From positions 87,571 to 151,570 of the forward strand of contig NZ_JABKAU010000008.1 in the NCBI RefSeq assembly GCF_013377885.1: a stretch of DNA of 64,000 nt, in the 5' to 3' direction. Positions 40,991 through 50,462 of the stretch are shown piece by piece; the stretch's first letter is position 1; each line of letters opens with the position of its first letter. This DNA comes from Hymenobacter lapidiphilus (lineage in GTDB: Bacteria; Bacteroidota; Bacteroidia; Cytophagales; Hymenobacteraceae). A model generated the notes under the pieces. The model did no database searches. It was not told the DNA's origin and saw only the letters and a list, made by a program, of their open reading frames with translations. The translations under genes and the position numbers were made by a program.

Positions 40991-41668
40991 CTACGAATCC
41001 GTTCCTGCCGCGTTCGAATCCGAGTCGGCGGCGGCTGTGGGCTTCTTGGCGGCACGCGAGCGGCTGGCCGTAGTGCCGGCCGTTTTGGCTGCGGCTGCCC
41101 TGGTAGTAGTAGCGCGGCTGGTTTTGGCGGCTGGCTTGGCTCCCGAACTGCCGGCCGGGCTGGTAGCGCTGCGGCGCGTGGTGGCCGGCGTCTTCGCAGA
41201 GGCTTCGGCCTCGGGTTGTGTGGCCGGGTCGGTGTTGGTCGAAATACTGTCGGAACCAGCCGGCGTGCCGGATTCCTGGCCGCGTACGATTGTGTGCAGG
41301 GCCTGCTCGAAGAGGTGCTCCACATCGGTGTCGAGGCGGCGGGTGGCATCTTTCACCACTTCCTGCAGCTTGGTCTTGGTATCCTTGCGAATGCGCTTTA
41401 CTACCTCGTTTATGCGGGAGTCCAGCTCCTTCTGCAGTTGCTTGGCCGCTTGCTTCAATGCCTTCTTCTGGCTGCCCTTCTTGCCGGCCTGCTGGGTTCT
41501 CAGGCTCTTCGAAGCCGACGTATCTGCTTTCAGCTGCGCTTTGGCAGCTTTGGCCTGTGCTTTTTCGGCAGGGTCTTTTACTGCTTTAGGCGTTTTGCCT
41601 TTTTTGCTTGTCTTGTCTTTTTTCGGCTTGTCTTTTTTAGCCGACTTTTCTTTGGAGGACTTGCTCAT
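40991..41668 (-). CDS. Lysine/alanine-rich histone H1-like protein
   Basis: A 225-residue, highly basic protein. The N-terminus (MSKSSKEKSAKKDKPKKDKTSKKG) is lysine-rich; a helical middle (KALKQAAKQLQKELDSRINEVVKRIRK ... EVVKDATRRLDTDVEHLFEQ) looks like a coiled coil; the C-terminus is an Ala/Lys/Arg/Thr-rich tail (AAKTSRATTTRAAAAKTAG) of histone H1/AlgP type. It probably binds DNA or RNA. The start at 41668 is chosen because the preceding open frame has an unrelated hydrophobic/serine-rich composition. Divergent from metG. Confidence 0.82.
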   Translation of the reverse strand: MSKSSKEKSAKKDKPKKDKTSKKGKTPKAVKDPAEKAQAKAAKAQLKADTSASKSLRTQQAGKKGSQKKALKQAAKQLQKELDSRINEVVKRIRKDTKTKLQEVVKDATRRLDTDVEHLFEQALHTIVRGQESGTPAGSDSISTNTDPATQPEAEASAKTPATTRRSATSPAGSSGAKPAAKTSRATTTRAAAAKTAGTTASRSRAAKKPTAAADSDSNAAGTDS

Positions 41669-41890
41669 AACGGAATCGAAAAATGTTGAAAAAGAAGAGA
41701 GTAAGAATAGATACGGCCTGCCGCCTCGCCGGTTGGGTTTGCTGCTCTTCTTACTACACCCACCCACCAATCTGCGGCCTGTGCTGGCTCCCGGGCCCGT
41801 GGGGTTGCCTGTTTTACTCGTTCCTTTGCACCCCCGCGGCTGGTTGGCTCCCCGCGGCCGATTTGTACCCGCTGCCTTTACCTCCCGAAT

Positions 41891-43936
41891 ATGCCTGACT
41901 TACCCCAACGCTACACTGTAACGGCCGCGCTGCCCTACGCCAACGGCCCCGTCCATATCGGCCACCTGGCCGGCGTGTACCTGCCCGCCGATATCTACAC
42001 GCGCTACCTGCGTGCTCAGGGCCGCGACGTGAAGTTCATCTGCGGCTCCGATGAGCACGGTGTGCCTATCACCATCCGGGCCCAGAAGGAAGGCGTAACC
42101 CCCCAGCAGGTCGTGGATAAGTACCACGCCATCATCGGCGACTCGTTCCGCGACTTCGGCGTGTCGTTCGATATCTATTCGCGTACTTCCTCCAAAGTCC
42201 ACGCCGAAACTGCCAGCGACTTTTTCCGCAAGCTGCACGCAGAAGGCAAGTTCATCGAGCAGGTATCGGAGCAGTACTATGATGAGCAGGCCGACCAGTT
42301 TCTGGCCGACCGCTACATCGTGGGCACCTGCCCCAACTGCGGCAACGACAACGCCTATGGCGACCAGTGCGAGAAGTGCGGCACCTCGCTTTCACCCACC
42401 GAGCTCATCAACCCGCGCTCCATGCTGAGCGGCAACCACCCGGTGCTGCGCGAAACCAAGCATTGGTACCTGCCCCTGGACCAGTACGAGCCCTGGCTGC
42501 GCGAATGGATTGTGGAAGGCCACAAGCACGACTGGAAGGCCAACGTGTACGGCCAGTGCAAGAGCTGGATTGACCAGGGCCTGCTGCCCCGGGCCGTGAC
42601 GCGCGACCTCGACTGGGGCGTGCCCGTGCCGGTGCCCGGCGGCGAGGGCAAGGTGCTGTACGTGTGGTTTGATGCGCCCATCGGCTACATTTCGGCTACC
42701 AAAGAGTTGCTACCCGATACCTGGGAAACCTATTGGAAGGATGCCGGCACCAAGCTGGTCCACTTCATCGGCAAAGACAACATCGTGTTCCACTGCATCA
42801 TCTTCCCCACGATGCTCAAGGCCCACGGCGACTACATCTTGCCCGATAACGTGCCCGCCAACGAGTTCCTGAACCTGGAAGGCGACAAAATCAGCACGAG
42901 CCGCAACTGGGCCGTGTGGCTGCACGAGTACCTGCTGGATTTCCCCGGCCAGGCCGACGTGCTGCGCTACGTGCTCTGCGCCAACGCCCCCGAAAATAAG
43001 GACAACGACTTCACCTGGAAAGACTTTCAGGCCCGCAACAACAACGAGCTGGTGGCCAACCTCGGCAACTTCGTGAACCGGGCCGTAGTGCTCACCCACA
43101 AGTTCTTCGGTGGCCAGGTACCGGCCAGCGCTGGCTTCACACCCGAAGATGAAGAAGTGCTGCGCCAAATGGGCGAATTCCCGGCCCGCATCGGCGAGTT
43201 GCTGGAAAACTACCGCTTCCGCGACGCGCTGAATGAGCTGATGAACCTCTCGCGCCTTGGCAACAAGTATCTGGCCGATCAGGAACCGTGGAAGCTCATC
43301 AAAACCGATGAAGCCCGCACCGGCACCGTGCTGCACGTTTCGTTGCAGCTCACCGCCGCCTTCATCACGCTGCTGGAACCCTTCCTGCCCGAAGCCGCCG
43401 CCCGCCTGGGCCGCATGCTGAACACCGAAAAAGGTGCCTGGCCCCTGGCCGGCCGCCCCGATGCGCTGCCCACCGGCCACCAACTGGCTGAAGCCGCCCT
43501 GTTGTTCACCAAAATCGAAGACGCCACCGTGGAAGCCCAGGTGCAGAAGCTACTCGATACCAAAAAAGCCAACGAGCTGGCCGCCGCCGTTTCTGCCCCC
43601 GCCAAGGACGATATCAGCTTCGAGCAGTTCCAGACCATGGATTTGCGCATTGGCACCATCGTGGCCGCCGAGAAGGTCGCCAAAACCAAAAAACTGCTTA
43701 AGCTGAGCGTAGACTTGGGTTTCGACGAGCCCCGCACCATCGTGAGCGGCATTGCCGAGCACTTCCTGCCCGAGGCCCTAGTAGGCCAGCAGGTGCAGGT
43801 GCTGCTCAACCTCGCCCCCCGCGAAATCAAAGGTATCCAGAGCCAGGGCATGCTACTCATGGCCGAAAACGCCGACGGCGTGCTGAGCCTGATGCAGCCC
43901 AGCAGCGCCGTGCGGCCGGGTTCGGGCGTGGCGTAG
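41891..43936 (+). CDS. metG: Methionyl-tRNA synthetase with C-terminal tRNA-binding domain
   Basis: Charges tRNA-Met; 681 residues, the long form. The catalytic core begins [18 protein letters not shown] (HIGH box). A zinc-binding knuckle CPNCGND and CEKCGTSL lies near residues 145-168. The KMSKS equivalent reads KISTSRN, normal for this clade. The anticodon-binding helices follow, and the EMAP/Trbp111-type C-terminal domain ([17 protein letters not shown] ... [12 protein letters not shown]) occupies about residues 570-680. Divergent from the histone-like gene. Confidence 0.98.
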   Translation: MPDLPQRYTVTAALPYANGPVHIGHLAGVYLPADIYTRYLRAQGRDVKFICGSDEHGVPITIRAQKEGVTPQQVVDKYHAIIGDSFRDFGVSFDIYSRTSSKVHAETASDFFRKLHAEGKFIEQVSEQYYDEQADQFLADRYIVGTCPNCGNDNAYGDQCEKCGTSLSPTELINPRSMLSGNHPVLRETKHWYLPLDQYEPWLREWIVEGHKHDWKANVYGQCKSWIDQGLLPRAVTRDLDWGVPVPVPGGEGKVLYVWFDAPIGYISATKELLPDTWETYWKDAGTKLVHFIGKDNIVFHCIIFPTMLKAHGDYILPDNVPANEFLNLEGDKISTSRNWAVWLHEYLLDFPGQADVLRYVLCANAPENKDNDFTWKDFQARNNNELVANLGNFVNRAVVLTHKFFGGQVPASAGFTPEDEEVLRQMGEFPARIGELLENYRFRDALNELMNLSRLGNKYLADQEPWKLIKTDEARTGTVLHVSLQLTAAFITLLEPFLPEAAARLGRMLNTEKGAWPLAGRPDALPTGHQLAEAALLFTKIEDATVEAQVQKLLDTKKANELAAAVSAPAKDDISFEQFQTMDLRIGTIVAAEKVAKTKKLLKLSVDLGFDEPRTIVSGIAEHFLPEALVGQQVQVLLNLAPREIKGIQSQGMLLMAENADGVLSLMQPSSAVRPGSGVA

Positions 43937-43949
43937 GGGCCAGGAAAAG

Positions 43950-44077
43950 AACGTCATTCTGAGCGAAGCCGGAGGCGAAGTCGAAGAATCTCTACTGCAC
44001 TGCTAACTCCTGATATGGAATTACCGTTGCGGTAGAGATTCTTCGACTTCGCCTCCGGCTTCGCTCAGAATGACGTT
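43950..44077. repeat. Palindromic repeat, family A (GAATCTC subtype with GGAGGCGAAGTCG)
   Basis: Outer ends AACGTCATTCTGAGCGAAGCC (43950) and complement ending CTCAGAATGACGTT (44077); almost perfect 45-base arms. It lies between the convergent ends of metG and pth. Confidence 0.94.
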
Positions 44078-44104
44078 CTTTTTTTCATTTCTCTATACTC
44101 CCTC

Positions 44105-44677
44105 CTACGCCTCCTTCACATTCACCGCGTTCATGGCCCGTTCCACGCCTTGTATCCCAAAGGCCAGTACGGCCTCACCGGCCTTCTCCAAACGTCCCTC
44201 CAGATCAATTCGCTCGTCTTCGGAGAACGGGCTGAGCACGTAATCTACCTGCCGGCCGCGGCCGAAGCTGGAGTCGATGCCGAAGCGGAGGCGGGCGTAT
44301 TCGTCGGTGCCCAGGGTTTCCTGGATGTGCTTGAGGCCGTTCTGGCCGCCGGCCGAGCCTTTGGCTTTGAGCCGGAGTTTGCCGAAGGGCAGGGCCAGAT
44401 CATCGGTTACCACCAGCAATTGCGCCTTCTCGAGTTTGAGGGCGCTGAGCCAGTGGGCGGCGGCTTTACCGCTCAGGTTCATGTAGGTGGTGGGCTTCAC
44501 GAGCACAAACCGGCGGCCCTTGTGCTTGAACTCGGTGCTGAAGGCGTGGCGGCCCAGCTGCCAAGGCGCGGCCTCGTGCTTGCGGGCCAGCCAGTCGCCC
44601 ACCATAAAGCCCACGTTGTGCCGCGTGTCGGCGTATTCGGGCCCGATGTTGCCCAGACATAAAATCAAGAAGACCAC
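44105..44677 (-). CDS. pth: Peptidyl-tRNA hydrolase, GTG start inside a repeat
   Basis: Frees tRNA from prematurely released peptidyl-tRNA; 190 residues. Family motifs are LGNIGPEYADTRHNVGF with N10 and the catalytic H20, the TTYMNLSG stretch near 65, and DDLALPFGKLRLKAKGSAGGQNGLKHI (D93 region). The only workable start is GTG at 44677 (a TAA lies two codons upstream in frame), and that GTG is part of a palindromic repeat arm (44675-44716). So the 5' end of the gene abuts repeat DNA. A -7 element (TACTTTTG, 44756-44763) lies about 80 bases upstream. Confidence 0.95.
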   Translation of the reverse strand: MVFLILCLGNIGPEYADTRHNVGFMVGDWLARKHEAAPWQLGRHAFSTEFKHKGRRFVLVKPTTYMNLSGKAAAHWLSALKLEKAQLLVVTDDLALPFGKLRLKAKGSAGGQNGLKHIQETLGTDEYARLRFGIDSSFGRGRQVDYVLSPFSEDERIDLEGRLEKAGEAVLAFGIQGVERAMNAVNVKEA

Positions 44678-44755
44678 GGATTAGCTCGGATTTTAACGGA
44701 TTTCACGGATTTTGTAGTTGGCTGCGGCCCGGGAATCCGTGGTAAGTTCCCGGTG

Positions 44756-44763
44756 CAAAAGTA
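44756..44763 (-). promoter_or_regulatory. Putative -7 promoter element TACTTTTG of pth
   Basis: Exact TAnnTTTG on the minus strand between the rplY terminator and pth. The leader would contain the left arm of the family C palindrome. Confidence 0.5.
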
Positions 44764-44800
44764 GGCGTAGTTGCGCAATGCCGGCCGCATAGCCGAAATA

Positions 44801-44836
44801 CAAAAGAGCCACCCTGGTAACAGGGTGGCTCTTTTG
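44801..44836 (-). terminator. Hairpin terminator of rplY
   Basis: Arms CAAAAGAGCCACCCTG (44801-44816) and exact complement (44821-44836), 80 bases after the rplY stop. Confidence 0.88.
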
Positions 44837-44916
44837 CTTCTGATTGAATAGCCCAATTTCAACGGATGGTCCACAAAACCCGTGAAGTCCGTTAAAATCC
44901 GAGCTAATCCTGTTCC

Positions 44917-45489
44917 TTATTTGTCGGCGTTCAGCGTGCCTTTGAGGGCACGTGGGATGGCCACGGTAGCAATCGGGGCCTGGGGGCTGCTGAGGATGGT
45001 GTAGCCTTTGGCTTCCACGGCACTTACCTTGATAGACTTGCCGAGAGCTAGGTCCGAAATGTCCACTTCTACCGAATCAGGCAGGTTTTCAGGCGAAGCT
45101 TTCACCTTGATTTTGCGCAGCTTGCTTACCAGCTTGCCACCGGCCAGTACGCCCGGCGATACGCCTACGTACTTCACGGGAACCTCCATTTTCACCTCTT
45201 TGCCTTCCTGCAGCTCCAGGAAGTCGACGTGCAGCAGCATTTCGTTCACGGGGTGGAACTGCGAATCCTGCACGATGGCGCGGTACATGGTGCCCTCAAT
45301 GTTGAGGTCGACAATGTGCACCTCGGGGGTGTACAGCAACTCGCGGAACAGAATGGCAGGAACGGAGAAGTGAACCTGCTCGGCGCCGCCGTACAGTACG
45401 CATGGTACGTACGAATCGAGGCGGACCGCTTTGGCGTCCTTCTTACCGAGATTCGCTCTTTTAAACCCTACAATCTCGAGGCTTTTCAT
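44917..45489 (-). CDS. rplY: Large ribosomal subunit protein bL25 (CTC type)
   Basis: A 190-residue protein binding 5S rRNA, of the long CTC form common in Bacteroidota. The L25 domain is at the N-terminus (GFKRANLGKKDAKAVRLDSYVPCVLYG, VLYGG motif), then the beta-rich CTC domain (VSPGVLAGGKLVSKLRKIKVKASPENLPDSVEVD). The promoter upstream matches a Bacteroidota pattern (TTTC, 19 bases, TATCTTTG). Confidence 0.97.
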   Translation of the reverse strand: MKSLEIVGFKRANLGKKDAKAVRLDSYVPCVLYGGAEQVHFSVPAILFRELLYTPEVHIVDLNIEGTMYRAIVQDSQFHPVNEMLLHVDFLELQEGKEVKMEVPVKYVGVSPGVLAGGKLVSKLRKIKVKASPENLPDSVEVDISDLALGKSIKVSAVEAKGYTILSSPQAPIATVAIPRALKGTLNADK

Positions 45490-45541
45490 AAAAGTGTGCT
45501 TTGGAGGAAAATCCGCTCACCCACAGCAGGCAAACGGGCCG

Positions 45542-45572
45542 CAAAGATAGGTGGATTGTTTGGTTATTGAAA
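45542..45572 (-). promoter_or_regulatory. Putative promoter of rplY
   Basis: On the minus strand TTTC (45569-45572) and TATCTTTG (45542-45549) are 19 bases apart, three of four and full match to the consensus. It lies 53 bases before the ATG at 45489. Confidence 0.65.
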
Positions 45573-45631
45573 AGCCGATACCAACCCCTTGTCGCAAAAC
45601 CCCGATAGCGCCTTGGCAAACCACTAAACCG

Positions 45632-46696
45632 TTAGTCGGCCGATGCGCCCGGTAACTGCTCCGACACTATCAACTCGGCCTGCTGGCGCTGCTGCAACTC
45701 GCGCAAATAGCTGTTGGCGGCCCGAAGCTGGTGCGTGTATGCTGCCTTACGAGCGTATTCGATGGCTTCGGGCAGGCGGTTGTTCAGCTCCTCAAACACG
45801 GCAAGGTTGTAATAAGCCCGACCCGCAACCTTCGAATCGGGGCTCTGCGCTGCTTTTTGCCAGGCACCCGCCGCCTGGGTCCAGTCGGTGGCGTTTACCA
45901 TTTGCTTGGCCTGCTGCATATAGGCATCCTTGCGGGTGCTGGTGTACACCTCACGCGCCAGGTTCACATACGAAGGCGCAATGCGGCGGGCGTACTGGTC
46001 GCCGATGCGGGCGGCCAGCTCCCGGATGCAGTCGGCGGGCGGGGGTAGCTGGCGCAGGGCATCCTGGTAGGCAGGACCTTCGCTGGTCCAGTGCATCCGG
46101 TCCTCCTGCTTGGCCTGGTCTACCACCGTTCCATCGGGGCCATAGGTCCGGAAACCCGTTACGAGGCGCATTTCCATCACCGCCACCGTTACCGCCACTT
46201 TGCGGTCGGGCTTGTCTTTCTCCTTGATGATGCGCTCCTCCTGCCGCTGCGTTACCTGCAAATCCGAGTCGAAAGCTTCCAGCACTACCAGCCCGTCTAC
46301 CTGCGTTTCGGCGCACACTTGCCGCACATAGCCGGGCGCCAGGGGAGGCAGGAAAAACTCGCGGGTGCGGCCTACAAGCTGGAGGTTGGCCGGCGTTACA
46401 CGGAAGCGCGGGCTGTTGCGCATCAATGCTTCGCCCACACTCAGGGCGCAGGTTTCGGTGCCGGCCCGGTCAACCAAAAGCCCTTCGCCGGTGAAAATGC
46501 CCTCCAGCACATCAAAAAACTTGTCACGGCTGCTTTCCGGTAACACCCGGCTGGCCGTGGCAATGCGCTGCATGTTGCCGGGCATAGTTACGGCTGCCGG
46601 GGCCAACGACTGCATGTGGACGGTAGTGGTGCAGCCAGCCAGCAGGCCCAAGGCCAGTAAACCAACGGAAGCGAAGCGGAGTAGCGGAGTTTTCAT
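45632..46696 (-). CDS. DUF6340-like TPR lipoprotein
   Basis: A 354-residue lipoprotein (lipobox LLAGC, C22). The N-terminal domain has SLAPAAVTMPGNMQRIATASRV, typical of DUF6340-type proteins of Bacteroidota, with VDGLVVLEAFDSD and a VAVTVAVMEMRLVTGFRTYGPDG strand pair. The C-terminus has two TPR-like helices (DWTQAAGAWQKAAQSPD, AGRAYYNLAVFEELNNRLPEAIEYARKAA). Likely envelope protein; function unknown. Confidence 0.85.
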   Translation of the reverse strand: MKTPLLRFASVGLLALGLLAGCTTTVHMQSLAPAAVTMPGNMQRIATASRVLPESSRDKFFDVLEGIFTGEGLLVDRAGTETCALSVGEALMRNSPRFRVTPANLQLVGRTREFFLPPLAPGYVRQVCAETQVDGLVVLEAFDSDLQVTQRQEERIIKEKDKPDRKVAVTVAVMEMRLVTGFRTYGPDGTVVDQAKQEDRMHWTSEGPAYQDALRQLPPPADCIRELAARIGDQYARRIAPSYVNLAREVYTSTRKDAYMQQAKQMVNATDWTQAAGAWQKAAQSPDSKVAGRAYYNLAVFEELNNRLPEAIEYARKAAYTHQLRAANSYLRELQQRQQAELIVSEQLPGASAD

Positions 46697-46705
46697 GGCG
46701 GCAGA

Positions 46706-46746
46706 AATAAAAAGGAGGAGAAAGTTCCCTTCCCCTCCTTTTTATT
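46706..46746 (-). terminator. Hairpin between prs and the DUF6340-like gene
   Basis: Arms AATAAAAAGGAGG (46706-46718) and CCTCCTTTTTATT (46734-46746). It is just upstream of the DUF6340-like start and may end prs transcription; it also contains a GGAGG run. Confidence 0.55.
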
Positions 46747-46832
46747 ATCAAGACCGTGCCAAATTCCCCTCTCGCTTCTCCCAGGAATCAAAAAGGCCAC
46801 AAATAATGAAGCTGTTTACAAAGCCAAGAAAA

Positions 46833-46926
46833 CGTCATGCTGAGCGGAGCCGAAGTATCTCTACCATGCCGGCTGCGCCGTGCAACGAACCGGTAGAGAT
46901 GCTTCGGCTTCGCTCAGCATGACGTT
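46833..46926. repeat. Palindromic repeat, family A
   Basis: Outer ends AACGTCATGCTGAGCGGAGCC (46833) and complement ending GCTCAGCATGACGTT (46926). Inner motifs are CGAAGTATCTCTACC and GGTAGAGATGCTTCGG. Between prs and the DUF6340-like gene. Confidence 0.93.
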
Positions 46927-46995
46927 CAAATCGGTGTCAACGACTCTGTAAACAGACTTATCGACGCCGTGAGGGTGAAAGTGACGACTCTCAAC

Positions 46996-47925
46996 TTAGA
47001 TAAACAGCGAACTGATAGACTCGTGGGTAACCACGTTACGGATGGCCTGGGCAAACAGTGGGGCCAGCGTGATAACCCGGATTTTGGGATTTTCCTGCTG
47101 CAGCGGAATCGTGTCGGTAATGACCAACTCTTCCAGCATCGAGTTACGGATCCGTTCGTGGGCCGGGCCCGACAGCACGCCATGGCTAATTACGGCCCGT
47201 ACCGATTTGGCACCGCGCTCCATCAGCAGTTCGGCGGCTTTGCAGATGGTACCGGCCGTGTCCACAATATCATCCACGAGCACCACATTCATGCCCGTTA
47301 CATCACCAATTACCTGCATCGAGGCAATTTCGTTGGCCCGCAGGCGCATCTTGTCACACACCACAATTTCGGCCCCGAACTTCTTGGCAAAGCCCCGGGT
47401 GCGCACCACGCCGCCCACATCGGGCGAAGCGAAAATCAGGTTGTCGAGGCCCAGCGACTGAATGTAAGGGGCCATGACAGTAGCTGCGTCGAGGTGGTCG
47501 ACGGGAATATCGAAGAAGCCCTGAATCTGGCCGGCGTGCAGGTCGCAGGTCATCAGGCGGTCGGTGCCTACGCTCTGCACAAAATCGGCCACTACTTTGG
47601 CGCCGATGCTCACACGCGGCTTGTCTTTGCGGTCCTGGCGGGCGTAGCCGTAGTAAGGCATTACTACCGTTACCGAGGCGGCCGAAGCGCGCTTGGCGGC
47701 GTCCACCATCAGCATGAGCTCCATCAGGTTTTCGGCCGGCGGGTTGGTGCTTTGAATCAGGAACACGGCGCAACCCCGGATGCTCTCATTGAAACTGGGG
47801 CCGAGTTCGGTATCGGCGAAACGCTGGATGCTCAGGTCGCCGAGCGGCTGACCGTACGCTTCGGCAATTTTTTCGCCTAGCTCGTGGGAGGCGTTACCGG
47901 CGAAAATTTTGACTTGCTGAGCCAT
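46996..47925 (-). CDS. prs: Ribose-phosphate pyrophosphokinase
   Basis: Makes PRPP from ribose 5-phosphate and ATP for nucleotide and amino-acid synthesis; 309 residues. Visible: KIFAGNASHELGEKIAE, the ATP loop region AVFLIQSTNPPAENLMEL, YYGYARQDRKDKPR, the PRPP-binding motif NVVLVDDIVDTAGTI (near residue 215) and the C-terminal VTHESISSLF. Upstream no promoter pair was certain. Confidence 0.97.
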   Translation of the reverse strand: MAQQVKIFAGNASHELGEKIAEAYGQPLGDLSIQRFADTELGPSFNESIRGCAVFLIQSTNPPAENLMELMLMVDAAKRASAASVTVVMPYYGYARQDRKDKPRVSIGAKVVADFVQSVGTDRLMTCDLHAGQIQGFFDIPVDHLDAATVMAPYIQSLGLDNLIFASPDVGGVVRTRGFAKKFGAEIVVCDKMRLRANEIASMQVIGDVTGMNVVLVDDIVDTAGTICKAAELLMERGAKSVRAVISHGVLSGPAHERIRNSMLEELVITDTIPLQQENPKIRVITLAPLFAQAIRNVVTHESISSLFI

Positions 47926-48077
47926 GGGAGGAAGGTGTTAAGAAGGTAAAGGGTAGAAATGAAAAATTCTCCCACCGGCCAAACACAAGGTGGCGCGAGG
48001 GGAGAACGGGGGAGGGCACAGGTTAGCGTATCGACTGGCAGATTTCAGGGGCAGCGTAAGGCAGAATACGTTGCCTG

Positions 48078-48119
48078 CAAAATCCGTGAAATCCGCCCAG
48101 ATTCGAGTTAATCTGTGGC
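48078..48119. repeat. Half copy of repeat family C
   Basis: AAAATCCGTGAAATCCG..AGATTCGAG..TTAATCTG resembles the right arm of the family C palindrome at 44871-44911. No inverted partner is seen nearby. Confidence 0.6.
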
Positions 48120-48128
48120 CTGTAAAAG

Positions 48129-48178
48129 CGCGAAAGGCGCCGACTCTTCCGGGGGAGGAAGAATCAGCGCCTTTCGCG
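48129..48178 (-). terminator. Hairpin terminator after tRNA-Gln
   Basis: Arms CGCGAAAGGCGC (48129-48140) and exact complement (48167-48178), with an inner CTTCC/GGAAG pairing. On the minus strand it is followed by a short T-run. Confidence 0.7.
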
Positions 48179-48191
48179 TTGGCTGTGTCGG

Positions 48192-48264
48192 TTGTCCGAC
48201 CAGGGCTCGAACCTGGACTTTCTTGAATCAAAATCAAGCGTGTTGCCAGTTACACCATCGGACA
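48192..48264 (-). tRNA. tRNA-Gln (anticodon TTG)
   Basis: Cloverleaf: seven-base acceptor stem TGTCCGA/TCGGACA, anticodon stem CTTGA/TCAAG around a TTTTGAT loop with anticodon TTG, and T-arm CCAGGTTCGAGCCCTGG. The CCA end is not encoded. A full Bacteroidota promoter lies upstream and a terminator downstream. Confidence 0.96.
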
Positions 48265-48307
48265 ATTTCCGGGCGGCTTTCCGGGTAAGCGGTGCCGTTT
48301 GGTTGTG

Positions 48308-48338
48308 CAAATGTACGGGGGCTTTTATTACGGGCAAA
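48308..48338 (-). promoter_or_regulatory. Promoter of tRNA-Gln
   Basis: TTTG (48335-48338) and TACATTTG (48308-48315) on the minus strand, exactly 19 bases apart: a full match to the Bacteroidota consensus. The start point is predicted about 37 bases before the tRNA. Confidence 0.8.
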
Positions 48339-48459
48339 TTTCCGGCGATTTTTTTTTGCCCTAATCGTGACTTCAAGGAGTATCGGAAGGTCTTTCGGGG
48401 CTGAAAATCAGGGTTTCATAGGCCAAAAAAAAAGTTGAACAAACCCCATCGGCATCCGC

Positions 48460-48491
48460 TTTGGCAATGCCACGATTAAGCCGTAGTTTTG
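48460..48491 (+). promoter_or_regulatory. Promoter of atpD-atpC
   Basis: TTTG (48460-48463) and TAGTTTTG (48484-48491) with a 20-base spacer, about 42 bases before the atpD ATG. Confidence 0.75.
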
Positions 48492-48499
48492 CGGCCTGA

Positions 48500-50038
<1,539 letters not shown>

Positions 50039-50041
50039 TTT

Positions 50042-50138
50042 TTTTAGCTGTTAGCCATTAGCTGTTAGCTGTTAGCTTTTCGTTAGAGAAGTGGCAGAAA
50101 ATAGCTAATGGCTAACAGCTGAAAGCTAACAGCTAAAA
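50042..50138. repeat. Palindromic repeat, family B (AGCTGTTAGC), between atpD and atpC
   Basis: The left arm has three AGCTGTTAGC-like units from 50042 and the right arm has the complementary units up to 50138, with an unpaired centre. It fills the 104-base gap inside the two-gene ATP synthase operon. Confidence 0.88.
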
Positions 50139-50142
50139 GAAT

Positions 50143-50382
50143 ATGCATCTGGAAATCATCACGCCCGACCGCAAGGTGTTTGAAGGCGAGGTAACATCGG
50201 CCCGGTTTCCGGGAGCCGATGGCTTTTTTGAAGTCCTCAACGACCACGCCCCGCTAATTTCGGCGCTGAAAGCCGGTGAAATCGTCATCAACGGCGGCGC
50301 CAGCCGCTTCCAGGTAGAAGGCGGCGTAGTGGAAGTGCTGCGCAATAACGTCATCGTACTGGCCGAGGGCGCTTCGGCGTAA
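50143..50382 (+). CDS. atpC: F-type ATP synthase epsilon subunit, short form
   Basis: A 79-residue subunit of the F1 central stalk. It begins MHLEIITPDRKVFEGEV and has the beta-sandwich motif FPGADGFFEVLNDHAPLISALKAG. It lacks the C-terminal two-helix inhibitory domain of E. coli epsilon; such short forms are usual in Bacteroidota. Cotranscribed with atpD, from which a family B palindrome separates it. Confidence 0.95.
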   Translation: MHLEIITPDRKVFEGEVTSARFPGADGFFEVLNDHAPLISALKAGEIVINGGASRFQVEGGVVEVLRNNVIVLAEGASA

Positions 50383-50403
50383 TCTTCGGTTTCAGCTTCT
50401 ATT

Positions 50404-50435
50404 GAAAAGCCTTTCCTTTGCGGGAAAGGCTTTTC
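50404..50435 (+). terminator. Hairpin terminator of atpDC
   Basis: Arms GAAAAGCCTTTCC (50404-50416) and GGAAAGGCTTTTC (50423-50435), 22 bases after the atpC stop. Confidence 0.9.
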
Positions 50436-50462
50436 TGCTTTTTCAGCCCGAATTAACGATTC

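Larger units (their letters stand above)
44675..44911. repeat. Family C palindrome (GGATTAGCTCGGATTTTAACGGA) around the rplY-pth gap
   Basis: Left arm 44675-44716 and right arm 44871-44911 are imperfect complements. A half copy of the same unit lies at 48078-48119. The palindrome encloses the rplY terminator and the pth promoter. Confidence 0.8.

Noticed and set aside
42880..42930. Damaged KMSKS motif in methionyl-tRNA synthetase
   Set aside because: KISTSRN is the normal form in this clade's long MetG, not a defect.
50042..50138. Possible CRISPR array, because AGCTGTTAGC units repeat
   Set aside because: Units are short and partly inverted with no regular spacers, and no cas genes are in the window.
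50143..50382. Truncated epsilon subunit
   Set aside because: The 79-residue form lacking the C-terminal helices is usual in Bacteroidota, so it is not a broken gene.
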